From positions 1,084,460 to 1,148,459 of the forward strand of contig CBDBUW010000010.1 in the NCBI GenBank assembly GCA_965212195.1: a DNA stretch of 64,000 nt, read 5' to 3'. The notes under the pieces were generated by a model, which saw nothing but the letters and a program-made list of their open reading frames with translations, did not search any database and was not told the origin of the DNA. The stretch comes from JAJCYK01 sp965212195 (GTDB taxonomy: Bacteria; Bacteroidota; Bacteroidia; Cytophagales; Cyclobacteriaceae). This document shows positions 44,209-53,430 of this stretch, piece after piece; the first letter of the stretch is position 1, and every line of letters starts with the position of its first letter. A program made the translations under genes and the position numbers.

Positions 44209-44529
44209 CGTAACCTGCAAGTACGCGCTATTTATTACATGCTTGGGCACCCCGCCGGTGATCTCCTTTAAGAAAAAAGTCAAGGATCCGGGTGGTACCT
44301 AAAAATGCACCTGTTAACCACTTTCCGTAAAATACCCTCAGAATTGTTGAACTGGGGTTTTTCAGATAGCAGTTAACGCATACGCCTATCTAACTACTTC
44401 AGGGTGTTTACTAATAAATTTAAGGTATTGCCAATAGGTAGGCTGGCCAGATTAGCGGTAATTATTACATCTGTAGTAATAACCTCCAGGTACCTGTAAT
44501 GTCCCGCTCAGATAACGGAATAGGCTGTT
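44209..44529. other. Gene-free stretch between cca and the PorP-SPOR gene
   Basis: About 320 bases hold no supported gene. An imperfect 12-base inverted repeat (GGTAATTATTAC / GTAGTAATAACC, 44457-44484) lies about 45 bases past the cca stop; it has no T tract on the minus strand, so it is not a clear terminator. I did not find a convincing TTTG/TAnnTTTG promoter for the PorP gene. Confidence 0.5.
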
Positions 44530-45969
44530 TCATTCTTGATCAACGTCCTGCGATACCGGCTCCAGGCCCTTATCACGAGCGATCTTAATCATGTACTGCC
44601 GGGCGGGCCCCAGTTCATTTTTCACCTCGCCATCCAAGACAGCTTCTTTCAATTCCTCTTTGATCTGCCCTACCATTTTTGAGGGTGGCAAATTAAAAGT
44701 CCTCATTATGATCTCACCGGTGATCACCGGCTGGAAGTTGCGGATTTCGTCCCGGGCTTCAACTTGCTGGACCCGCTTCTCGACTTTGTCGAAGTTGCTC
44801 AGATATTTCTTGACTTTACTATGGTTCTTGGAGGTAATATCCGCCCTGCATAAGGTCATTAAGTCCTCTAAATGTTCCCCGGAATCATATATCAACCTTC
44901 TGATAGCTGAATCCGTCACGTGATCTTTTACCAATGATATAGGCCTTAAGTGCAGACGAACCAACTTCTGTACGTACTTCATTTTGTCGTTCAACGGTAG
45001 ACGTAGACTTCTAAAAATTTTGGGTACCATACGGGCACCTTTGTCCTCATGACCGTGAAAGGTCCAGCCTACTTTGGGATGATAGCGTTTGGTAGCGGGT
45101 TTGGCGATATCATGCAACAGTGCTGCCCACCTCAGCCAAAGGTCATCGCCATGCTCAGCTATATTGTCCAGCACTTGCAAGGTGTGATAGAAATTGTCTT
45201 TATGTCCCTTGCCTTCTCTGGTTTCTACTCCTTGCAGTTTTACCAAGGAGGGCAACACAAATTGCAGTAGATCCGCATGATGGAGCAATTTAAACCCGTA
45301 TGAGGGTTTTGGCGTCAATATGATTTTATTTAACTCTTCCGTAATGCGTTCTACGCTCACGATCTTCAATCGACCGGACTGCTCACGGATGGCCTCAAAT
45401 GTTTCGGCCTCAATGTCGAAATTCAGTTGACTGGCAAATCGCACTGCCCGCATCATCCTCAAAGGATCATCGGAAAATGTAACCAGGGGATCTAAGGGAG
45501 TGCGAATAATCTTTTTGCGAAGGTCCTCTACCCCCTGGAAAGGGTCCAGTAGTTCACCAAACTCAGAAGCCTTGAGGCTGATGGCCATAGCATTGATGGT
45601 AAAGTCGCGGCGCTTTTGATCATCACTTAATGTTCCTTGTTCCACCTGTGGTTTTCTACTATGGCGGTTATAGGATTCTTTGCGGGCTCCCACAAACTCC
45701 AGTTCATAGCCCTGGTGCTGCAGCATGGCGGTCCCAAAGTTCTTAAATACTACTACTTTCGGCGTTTTGGGAAGCATGGAAGATACCTTCCTGGCCAATT
45801 CAATCCCATCACCAACGCAGACGATGTCCAAATCTTTTCCGGCTTTCTTCCCCAGAATAAGATCCCTTACCCATCCGCCGACCAGATAAGAGGGGATATC
45901 TATCATTTCGGCCGCTTCTTGTACGGTTTTTAAGATGTCAAGACCTTGTAGATCTTTACTGAAATTCAT
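44530..45969 (-). CDS. cca: CCA tRNA nucleotidyltransferase (HD-domain type)
   Basis: The protein has 479 residues. The nucleotidyltransferase domain shows YLVGGWVRDLILG and KDLDIVCVG (catalytic Asp pair), RRDFTINAMAI and DDPLRMMRAVRFASQL; the middle HD domain has LLHDIAKP and the GHE motif in HGHEDKGA. It adds or repairs the 3' CCA end of tRNAs. Start is ATG at 45969. It is a single gene set between two T9SS surface modules and has its own promoter match. Confidence 0.95.
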   Translation of the reverse strand: MNFSKDLQGLDILKTVQEAAEMIDIPSYLVGGWVRDLILGKKAGKDLDIVCVGDGIELARKVSSMLPKTPKVVVFKNFGTAMLQHQGYELEFVGARKESYNRHSRKPQVEQGTLSDDQKRRDFTINAMAISLKASEFGELLDPFQGVEDLRKKIIRTPLDPLVTFSDDPLRMMRAVRFASQLNFDIEAETFEAIREQSGRLKIVSVERITEELNKIILTPKPSYGFKLLHHADLLQFVLPSLVKLQGVETREGKGHKDNFYHTLQVLDNIAEHGDDLWLRWAALLHDIAKPATKRYHPKVGWTFHGHEDKGARMVPKIFRSLRLPLNDKMKYVQKLVRLHLRPISLVKDHVTDSAIRRLIYDSGEHLEDLMTLCRADITSKNHSKVKKYLSNFDKVEKRVQQVEARDEIRNFQPVITGEIIMRTFNLPPSKMVGQIKEELKEAVLDGEVKNELGPARQYMIKIARDKGLEPVSQDVDQE

Positions 45970-45980
45970 TTTACAAGGAT

Positions 45981-46025
45981 GCTATTGGAAAGCAAAATTA
46001 TAAATTATTGAAAGCCTCCAATAGC
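45981..46025 (-). promoter_or_regulatory. Putative cca promoter flanked by an inverted repeat
   Basis: On the minus strand TAATTTTG (46000-45993) fits TAnnTTTG exactly and TTG (46021-46019) lies 18 bases upstream. The 9-base inverted repeat GCTATTGGA (45981-45989) / TCCAATAGC (46017-46025) brackets the promoter: one half covers the -33 box and the other the expected start point. Confidence 0.5.
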
Positions 46026-46061
46026 AATCGAGGAAAAACCTAGGTGAATTAGGCTGGAACG

Positions 46062-47099
46062 CTACTCTCGGGTGGAGAAAGTAGGACAGGGAATAAACTT
46101 CTCTTTGCGTTTTTTGCGCCGCTTACTATCATCGGAATTGGCCCACTGATAGTTAACGGAGAATTCATGCGCCCCTCCGGTGTTAGCGGCCAGCCTGGAA
46201 ACTGTCATGTCGAAGCTATAACCAAATTCCAATTGCTTGTATCGCAGGCCGAACATAAAGGTAATGGCATCCTGATTTACATTATCGCTTACAGACTGTT
46301 GTACAGGCAGACCTCTATACCAGAAACCGGCCACTATGGGGTCATATCGAAAATGTAATCCTAAGTCCAGCTGATCAAACTTTCCTTGTTTTCTATATAC
46401 AAAGCTAGGAGCAATGCTTGCCTCTTTGTCTTTTTTCAAAGGCCCGTTGTAAAGCGGTATACGCACTCCAGCGTGAAGGGAGTACTTAATGGGAAGTACG
46501 CTTTCCTCGTCTAAAAGCGAGTGATTCGGCTCATTCATGTGATGGGCGGAGAATCCTCCCCAAAACATATGATTGTAAAAGACAATACCGGCTCCGAAAT
46601 CAAAATAGCTTACATTGTTGAATGCATTACGTATGGGATCGATGGTATCATCAAAAATTCGGTTGTCCTGAATATCCAATTGATCACCAAACACCAGTTT
46701 ATTGAAATTCAGGTCCCGGATCCCATATCCCACTGAGACGCCGGGACTCACTACCCATTTTTCGGCGAGCTGAACTTTATAACTGTACAGCAGGCTGACA
46801 TTGGTGGATCGCAAATCTCCTGAACCGGCTTTATCAGTACTAGCCAAAATACCGAACCCACTGTTCATGCCCGGTTTATAATTATCATAGGAAGCAGCAA
46901 AGGTCACATAAGTCTTGGATATGGATGGCCATTGCGTTCGAAAGTTACTGATGAACCTGTGTTGTTTGGTAGTGCCAGTAAACCCGGGATTGAGATATAA
47001 GGGAGCCGCATAGAATTGGGAGAAATGCGGATCCTGGGCTTTTACCTCAGACCAGCCAAAGGCCACTAACAAAAACAACACACATATATATTTCTTCAT
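46062..47099 (-). CDS. PorP/SprF-family outer-membrane protein (T9SS associated)
   Basis: The protein has 345 residues and a signal peptide to VKAQ (about 22). DPHFSQFYAAPLYLNPGFTG and RFISNFRTQWPSIS are the family signature; about 12-14 beta strands follow. The C-terminus has a basic patch (SKRRKKRKEK) and then FIPCPTFSTRE, sharing FIPCP with the PorP/SprF at 28649. It follows the PKD-rich T9SS substrate gene by 20 bases and probably displays it. Confidence 0.92.
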   Translation of the reverse strand: MKKYICVLFLLVAFGWSEVKAQDPHFSQFYAAPLYLNPGFTGTTKQHRFISNFRTQWPSISKTYVTFAASYDNYKPGMNSGFGILASTDKAGSGDLRSTNVSLLYSYKVQLAEKWVVSPGVSVGYGIRDLNFNKLVFGDQLDIQDNRIFDDTIDPIRNAFNNVSYFDFGAGIVFYNHMFWGGFSAHHMNEPNHSLLDEESVLPIKYSLHAGVRIPLYNGPLKKDKEASIAPSFVYRKQGKFDQLDLGLHFRYDPIVAGFWYRGLPVQQSVSDNVNQDAITFMFGLRYKQLEFGYSFDMTVSRLAANTGGAHEFSVNYQWANSDDSKRRKKRKEKFIPCPTFSTRE

Positions 47100-47119
47100 A
47101 ACATTAGGTTCATTAGCCG

Positions 47120-50100
47120 CTACCGGAGCAATGTGATATCTCCTGTCCTGACCACACTATTTCCGCTTAAAAATTTCATCTTAAGCTTGTACACATACAC
47201 GTCTTGAGAAGACAAACGCCCTTTGTAGTAGCCGTCCCAACCATTATTCTGATCGTCAGTTACGAAAAGTAACTCACCCCATCGGTCATAGATCTCCATA
47301 TGGAAGTTCACCACTCCGAATACCTCGGGTACGAATACATCGTTCTTACCATCACCATTAGGAGTAAATGTGTTTGGGATCAGGAATTTACCGCCATCAT
47401 CCGCGAACACAGCTTTCTCAATGGTCAGCGTATCGTTACACCCGTATTGATTGGTTGCAATCAGGGTCACATCATATTCTCCGGCACGCTCATAGCGGTG
47501 AGTTGGCTCAAATTCCGTAGAAGTATTCCCATCACCGAAATCCCAGAAGTACGTCTCTGCTCCTTCACTGCGGTTTACCGCCCTGATCTCTTCGCCAGGT
47601 AGGAATACTACCTCCGGCCTTATGTCGAAGTTGGCGCGGGATTCTGGATATACTTCAATAATAAAGTCCTTTCGCTCTACCACAGTGGTATCCAGTTCAT
47701 TGCTGGCAGACAGCGAAACGGTATATATACCCGGATCATAGTAGGTATAAGTAGGGTTTTGTTGTCTTGATGTACCAATACCATCACCGAAATCCCAAAA
47801 GTAGGTACCCGGACTGGCGTATTGCGACATGTTGGTGAAATTCACAGTATGTGGAGCACAGCCGTTGCTGACATCATAAAGGAAGTCTACCACTGGTGGA
47901 ATGGCAATGATCTCAATGGAATCCTGATAGATTCCGATACAATTGGTATTGGGATCAGTGACCTCCAAGGTGATTATATACTGTCCGAATGTAGCGTAGG
48001 TATAGGCATTGGTATTGGGGTCAGTTGAGAAGTTACCGTCTCCAAAATCCCATCGGTAATTCCAGTTATTGGCCGGTGATGTGTCCGTAATGTTAACGGT
48101 AGAGTTAGGTAAAATCTGCGAATAAGGGTTCACGGTGAAAGACGGCTGCAATTGCGGATATGCCGTAATTGTTTCCATTTTGGTATCGGTACAACCTAAG
48201 GCATTCTCCACGGTAAGGGACACCTGATAGTCAATCGGCGCAGTAGTATTATTCTGGAACGTATAGGTGAAATCCTGCTTGGTATTGAATACGAATACAT
48301 CATTTACTCCAGGCCCTGTTACCGTCCAGGTTCTGGCTACAATAGTAGTATCGTTGGAATCATCAAAGAAAATGCCATCGAAAGGTGCACAATCACCCAG
48401 CAATGGAGTAAAGAATCTCGCAGGAGGTGCCGGGAACACGGTTATCAACTCATCATCTATAAAAGGACAATTGTTGGTAGGCTCAACCGCCCGAAGTTCA
48501 ATTCTGTAGTCTCCATTTTGAGGGAACTCAAAGGAGAAGTTATTAAGAAGGTCACCGGATGTAGGAGTAACTTGAACAGGATTATTCAATCCGAATGTAA
48601 GCCATAGTTCAAATATGGTACCTGCCGGATAGGTGGCAGTAGCATTTCGGAAATTAGCGGTATAGGGTACACATCCCTGATCACTACTTATCAGATCGAG
48701 CTGAACATCAACAAACGGTTTCTTGGGCACTAATAATGTTTGTACGGTGGTATCACTCACACAACTGGAGGTGTTGGTCACCACCAGACTCACGTCGACT
48801 GTGAGATCTGGATCGGTGGGCTCCGGCCTTTCGAAAGTTAGATCAAAACTATCGTCAAGCAGCGGGTTGTTGGAAGGAACCTCTGAAAACGTCCAGTCAT
48901 AGACCAGGATACCGGCCTTTTGGGTAGTTTCCATCTGGAACTGTACAAAATCACAGTTTTCGATGGGTGTAGCCGTAAACGTAGATACCGGTACCGGATG
49001 AACTATTATAGGCTGGCTAAAAGGAACTACACAACCACCTGTATTCAGGTCGGCGGTAAGTGTAACCGTATATATCTTAATATTTATACCAACATTGATA
49101 AAATTGTTATACAAGAAATCAGGGGTATTTCCGGAAATGGCAGTAGTATCAATGAAACCAGCTCCATCATTAACTATCCAATAATAGGTGTTTACATCGT
49201 TGGTGGCGTGAAAAATACTGTCCACATTAAATGTTGCACTTACCGGAGCACAATTGTTATTGAACGGGTCATAATCATCGGAGGTAAAACTGATAATGGG
49301 GCTGGGGAATACCGTCATGGTATCCGCAGCACTGGTAGTCTCACAACCGGAGGCATCCACCGCCGTTAATGTGACCGCATACTTCGCTTCAAAATCAGGA
49401 GAAGTATTTATAAAAGAATAGGCCAAAGTATCTTCAGTAGGTTGATCAATTTGATCGATAACCGTACCCACTGCATCATAAATAGTCCAGGTATAGCGAT
49501 CTATAACCACACCGGCTGGTTGTGGACCACTGGTGTTGGTCAAATTGGTGATCAGCGGTGAACAATCCGCCACTGGACTGGCCGTAAAACTGGCATTAGG
49601 CACAGGGTTTACCGTCACCGTCATCACTGTGTCGTCCGTACAGCCGTTGGCCGATTCCACCTCTAATCTCACAATGTAGTCTTTGGCAGTGGGGAAAATA
49701 TAGGAGGTATCCCCGCTGGTACCAGTATTGATCACTACATCAGGTGCACTAAGGGGGTTGAAATCATAGTCGAACCACCATCTCCAGACGGCAATGGTAT
49801 CCGCCACAAACCCACTGGGCACGGTAGTAAAGTTGGCACTTACATCATCGAAAAACACTGAATCCATGGCACACAACACCCCTGATCCATTTGGCACAAA
49901 ACTGGCCTGTGGTAATGCTGTGATAATTACTACGGCGGTATCGGACGATTGACAATCAGTATCCTTGTCGGTCAAAGTGAGAATGGTATTATATACTCCA
50001 GGAGCGGTATACGGCTGAGTAAAGGGACCTGATGGCCCACCCACTACGGAATCCTTCAATACCAGATTGTTATTTTCGTCAAAAAACTCAAATACATGTG

Positions 50101-51367
50101 CGGTGTTAGGGGTCGCGGCACCGGATTGATCGGTAAAGGTCACCAGATTGGTACCGAATTGGTCTTCACAGAAGAAAACAGTGTCTACACTCAAGGGCTC
50201 ACTATTGATCTGGATCTGAGCCACCGGGGCGGCGATAATTTCAATAGTCTTTTGAATGACTTCATCACAACTACCAGCAGCATTGCCATCGCTAGCTACC
50301 AACTCGATCAACTTAATACCTGGGTTGTCGAATCGTCTGCGTGGGTTCGTATTGTTACTTGTGGAGTGAACCGGTGATGCCGTGGTAGGACCATCGTAAA
50401 AAGTCCAGTCGTAGCCAGAACTGGAATTAAGAGGCCATGTGGTAAGGTTTTCAAAATATACCCGCTCCCCTGCACAGAACTTATCGGTAACGATACCACC
50501 TGCGTCATGTTTTCTGGTGCGGAAATCAGGAATAGGGGCGGCTACCAAAATGATACGAGCCGTTTCGGTAACCGGTAGCGAATCCGGATATGGATTACAC
50601 TGATTCCAGTTATTCAGGGTTACTTCAAACTGCTTTCCAATATCCGCAATGGTAGTAGTATTGGGTATAGTGATGGTAGAACTGGTTGACCAAGGCCCCA
50701 AAATCGGTGCAGGCATGTAATCTACAGCGCCGGAAAAAGGATAAGGAGGAGTACTACCTCCTACTTGACTACCAGGAATTCGATTAGCGGCAGGACCAGT
50801 ACCGTAGATCCACTGGATCCAGCGATTTTCTAGATTGGGATTATCATTTTCATCAGGAGGCACACAGTTGAAGGTACTGTTATCATCAAAAGATACAGAA
50901 GCCGCATGACCCACACACACCCGGTATTCAACCGGATCGATGCGTATATCACCGCCATTTTCATCGTCGGTGTCCCATACGGTCACGATCTGTTCCTGAC
51001 CGGTACTGGAACAAATTACCCCATTTACCACCAGAAACGCCTCAGGGTTGTACGTACATTGACTGCCACCTTGAGGGTAAACATGGGGTACATCGGTAAC
51101 GGACCATTCATTGGTGGCGGCGTTGGTCAACACACCTGGTACCAGGTCCGTAGTTCCATCATCCCAATCGATAAATATCTCCACAGGGGCCCCTCCATTG
51201 TTCACTCCGGTATAGAGTACATCCCATTCCACATCCACAGGGGCGCAGAGTGTCTTGGGATCCATGAAGTTACCCTTGGAAATAATCACACAATTTTGAG
51301 CCGAAACGGTGCTAGAAAAGGCCAACATACTCATACACACCAGTAGTAGTAAAAATCCCTTTTTCAT
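47120..51367 (-). CDS. PKD-repeat surface protein with T9SS type B sorting domain
   Basis: From ATG at 51367 (a TTG at 51373 would add two residues) the protein has 1415 residues. The signal peptide is MKKGFLLLLVCMSMLAFSSTVSAQ. The body is a chain of about a dozen PKD-like domains; the clearest are near the C-terminus (NYRWDFGDGNFST, TYFWDFGDGIGTS, TYFWDFGDGNTSTE), earlier ones are more diverged and carry paired Cys. The last 90 residues (NTFTPNGDGKNDVF, EIYDRWGELLF, WDGYYKGR) are the gliding-motility C-terminal sorting domain. Likely a large adhesin or matrix protein partnered with the PorP/SprF gene that follows. Confidence 0.92.
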   Translation of the reverse strand: MKKGFLLLLVCMSMLAFSSTVSAQNCVIISKGNFMDPKTLCAPVDVEWDVLYTGVNNGGAPVEIFIDWDDGTTDLVPGVLTNAATNEWSVTDVPHVYPQGGSQCTYNPEAFLVVNGVICSSTGQEQIVTVWDTDDENGGDIRIDPVEYRVCVGHAASVSFDDNSTFNCVPPDENDNPNLENRWIQWIYGTGPAANRIPGSQVGGSTPPYPFSGAVDYMPAPILGPWSTSSTITIPNTTTIADIGKQFEVTLNNWNQCNPYPDSLPVTETARIILVAAPIPDFRTRKHDAGGIVTDKFCAGERVYFENLTTWPLNSSSGYDWTFYDGPTTASPVHSTSNNTNPRRRFDNPGIKLIELVASDGNAAGSCDEVIQKTIEIIAAPVAQIQINSEPLSVDTVFFCEDQFGTNLVTFTDQSGAATPNTAHVFEFFDENNNLVLKDSVVGGPSGPFTQPYTAPGVYNTILTLTDKDTDCQSSDTAVVIITALPQASFVPNGSGVLCAMDSVFFDDVSANFTTVPSGFVADTIAVWRWWFDYDFNPLSAPDVVINTGTSGDTSYIFPTAKDYIVRLEVESANGCTDDTVMTVTVNPVPNASFTASPVADCSPLITNLTNTSGPQPAGVVIDRYTWTIYDAVGTVIDQIDQPTEDTLAYSFINTSPDFEAKYAVTLTAVDASGCETTSAADTMTVFPSPIISFTSDDYDPFNNNCAPVSATFNVDSIFHATNDVNTYYWIVNDGAGFIDTTAISGNTPDFLYNNFINVGINIKIYTVTLTADLNTGGCVVPFSQPIIVHPVPVSTFTATPIENCDFVQFQMETTQKAGILVYDWTFSEVPSNNPLLDDSFDLTFERPEPTDPDLTVDVSLVVTNTSSCVSDTTVQTLLVPKKPFVDVQLDLISSDQGCVPYTANFRNATATYPAGTIFELWLTFGLNNPVQVTPTSGDLLNNFSFEFPQNGDYRIELRAVEPTNNCPFIDDELITVFPAPPARFFTPLLGDCAPFDGIFFDDSNDTTIVARTWTVTGPGVNDVFVFNTKQDFTYTFQNNTTAPIDYQVSLTVENALGCTDTKMETITAYPQLQPSFTVNPYSQILPNSTVNITDTSPANNWNYRWDFGDGNFSTDPNTNAYTYATFGQYIITLEVTDPNTNCIGIYQDSIEIIAIPPVVDFLYDVSNGCAPHTVNFTNMSQYASPGTYFWDFGDGIGTSRQQNPTYTYYDPGIYTVSLSASNELDTTVVERKDFIIEVYPESRANFDIRPEVVFLPGEEIRAVNRSEGAETYFWDFGDGNTSTEFEPTHRYERAGEYDVTLIATNQYGCNDTLTIEKAVFADDGGKFLIPNTFTPNGDGKNDVFVPEVFGVVNFHMEIYDRWGELLFVTDDQNNGWDGYYKGRLSSQDVYVYKLKMKFLSGNSVVRTGDITLLR

Positions 51368-51802
51368 CGGCAAAAAAATCTATTAAGCCCCAGGCAGGGG
51401 CAATACGTATAAAATCGAAAGATCAAATTTTGCGATTTTATGGATAGGATTATGACTAAAAAAGAATCAAAAAGTACATGGGAAATGTAAAGAGTCATAT
51501 CGATCAAAAGATAACGGAACATTTTAAGATGCCTGATCAATTATCCGTCCTCAGACCCTTTGGAAAGCTTTTGAAAGCAGACTCGGTGTCTTTTGTTATA
51601 GTAATTCTGGCAATAATGCAAAAGTGAAAGGTAACCGGCTTTGAAAGGGTATTTTTGTTTTTGGAAATTCTACCCCTTTTTAGGTTTTTCGGCAGTCAGA
51701 CCTTAGATGGCCCAAGACCCTATAAAAAAGTCAATTAGGCTAGTAAAATACTTTTTAATGCCTAGATTTGTATCCCATAAGTGCTACTCTGCCGCTGAAC
51801 TT
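51368..51802. other. Divergent intergenic region between the PKD adhesin and pyrG
   Basis: In the leader of the adhesin (minus strand) GCCCC/GGGGC (51387-51391 and 51397-51401) can form a small hairpin, and TAAAATCG/CGATTTTA (51410-51417 and 51433-51440) forms an 8-base inverted repeat. Toward pyrG, TATTTTTG (51650-51657) fits the -7 consensus, without a good -33 box. The pyrG frame is open back to 51707, but those 32 codons do not look like CTP synthase. No gene is supported. Confidence 0.55.
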
Positions 51803-53422
51803 ATGGGATCACCAAAATATATTTTCGTAACCGGAGGTGTGACTTCCTCACTAGGTAAAGGTATCATTTCTGCCTCCCTGGGAAAACTTCTACAAGCACG
51901 AGGATTTAGGGTGACCATCCAGAAATTTGATCCCTATATCAATATCGATCCCGGCACGTTGAATCCCTACGAACATGGAGAGTGTTACGTCACCGATGAT
52001 GGAGCGGAAACCGACCTGGATTTAGGTCATTACGAGCGGTTTTTGAACTTGGCTACTTCACAGGCTAATAATGTCACCACCGGCCGCATTTATTACAACG
52101 TCATTACCAAAGAACGTCAAGGTGAATACCTGGGTAAAACCGTACAAGTAGTCCCTCATATCACCGACGAAATCAAGTCCAACTTCTTTGCCTTGGGAAA
52201 CAACGGATCCTACGACATCATCATCACGGAAATCGGAGGTTGTGTGGGCGATATCGAATCTTTGCCGTTTATTGAAGCTCTCAGACAAGCGCGCTGGGAT
52301 GTGGGACCCAGTAATTTATTAGTAATTCACCTGACCCTGGTGCCTTATTTAAAAGCGGCCGGAGAACTTAAAACAAAACCCACCCAGCACTCGGTCAAAC
52401 AATTGTTAGAAGCCGGGGTCCAACCCGACATCCTGGTATGCCGTTCCGAAAAGCCACTTCCTCCAGATATCCGCAAGAAGATCGCATTGTTCTGTAACGT
52501 AAAGTATAATTCAGTGGTTGAAGCTCTCGATGCTGAAACTATCTATGACGTACCCATAATGATGCGCAAGGAAAAACTTGACGAACGCGTGTTGTCCAAA
52601 CTGAAGTTGAGCACCAAGTCGGAAGTTAAAATTGACCATTGGAAAGAATTTTTAGGAAGGCACAAAAACCCCACTGAAGAAGTGCAAATCGGCTTAGTTG
52701 GAAAGTATGTGGAACTACCAGATGCCTATATGTCCATCACAGAGGCCTTTGTCCATGCCGGTGCCGAAAATGAATGCAAAGTAAATCTGAAACTCATCAG
52801 CTCAGATACAATTACTGCCCAGAACAAGAAAGAGCTTCTAGCTGATCTTGACGGTATATTAGTGGCTCCCGGATTTGGTGAACGGGGTATGACTGGAAAG
52901 ATCCAAGCATGTAAATTAGCTCGTGAAAAGCGAATTCCGTTCTTTGGCATCTGCCTGGGTATGCAATGCGCTGTTATCGAATTTGCCCGCAATGTGTTAA
53001 AAATAAAAGATGCCTCCTCCTCAGAAATGGAAGTGAAATCCAAAAACTGGGTGATTGACCTCATGGAAGACCAGAAAAAGATCACTATGAAAGGAGGCAC
53101 CATGAGACTGGGAGCTTACCAGTGCCATCTTAAGAAAGGCACTAAAATACATCAGGCTTATGGCAGGTTGAACATATCAGAACGACATCGTCATCGTTAT
53201 GAGTTCAATAATAAGTATATTGCACAATTCGAAAAAGCGGGTATGGTAATGTCCGGCACAAACCCGGAAACTGGACTGGTGGAAACAATTGAGTTAAAAG
53301 ATCATCCCTGGTTTATTGGCACGCAATATCATCCTGAATTGAAAAGTACCGTGCTAAACCCACACAAGCTTTTTGTAAAATTTGTGAAAGCAGCTCTAAC
53401 CAAAAAAGCTGAGAAAATATAA
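51803..53422 (+). CDS. pyrG: CTP synthase
   Basis: ATG at 51803 (MGSPKYIFVTGGVTSSLGKG) is chosen because CTP synthases start right at this motif; it gives 539 residues, the standard length. The synthetase domain includes the P-loop GGVTSSLGKG, GECYVTDDGAETDLDLGHYERF and ITEIGGCVGDIES; the glutaminase domain has VAPGFGERG, the nucleophile in FFGICLGMQ and GTQYHPE. It converts UTP to CTP with glutamine as amino donor. Nine bases before yidC. Confidence 0.97.
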   Translation: MGSPKYIFVTGGVTSSLGKGIISASLGKLLQARGFRVTIQKFDPYINIDPGTLNPYEHGECYVTDDGAETDLDLGHYERFLNLATSQANNVTTGRIYYNVITKERQGEYLGKTVQVVPHITDEIKSNFFALGNNGSYDIIITEIGGCVGDIESLPFIEALRQARWDVGPSNLLVIHLTLVPYLKAAGELKTKPTQHSVKQLLEAGVQPDILVCRSEKPLPPDIRKKIALFCNVKYNSVVEALDAETIYDVPIMMRKEKLDERVLSKLKLSTKSEVKIDHWKEFLGRHKNPTEEVQIGLVGKYVELPDAYMSITEAFVHAGAENECKVNLKLISSDTITAQNKKELLADLDGILVAPGFGERGMTGKIQACKLAREKRIPFFGICLGMQCAVIEFARNVLKIKDASSSEMEVKSKNWVIDLMEDQKKITMKGGTMRLGAYQCHLKKGTKIHQAYGRLNISERHRHRYEFNNKYIAQFEKAGMVMSGTNPETGLVETIELKDHPWFIGTQYHPELKSTVLNPHKLFVKFVKAALTKKAEKI

Positions 53423-53430
53423 CAACCTAA

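Noticed and set aside
44209..44283. N-terminal extension of the PorP-SPOR protein from TTG 44283
   Set aside because: It would bury the signal peptide 25 residues inside the protein.
27879..51367. The adhesin region as a new defence or secretion system
   Set aside because: All large genes carry known T9SS type B sorting domains or PorP/SprF signatures; no nuclease, polymerase or effector domains were seen.
51707..51802. N-terminal extension of CTP synthase
   Set aside because: CTP synthases begin at the YIFVTGGV motif; the extra 32 codons do not resemble the family and lie in the leader.
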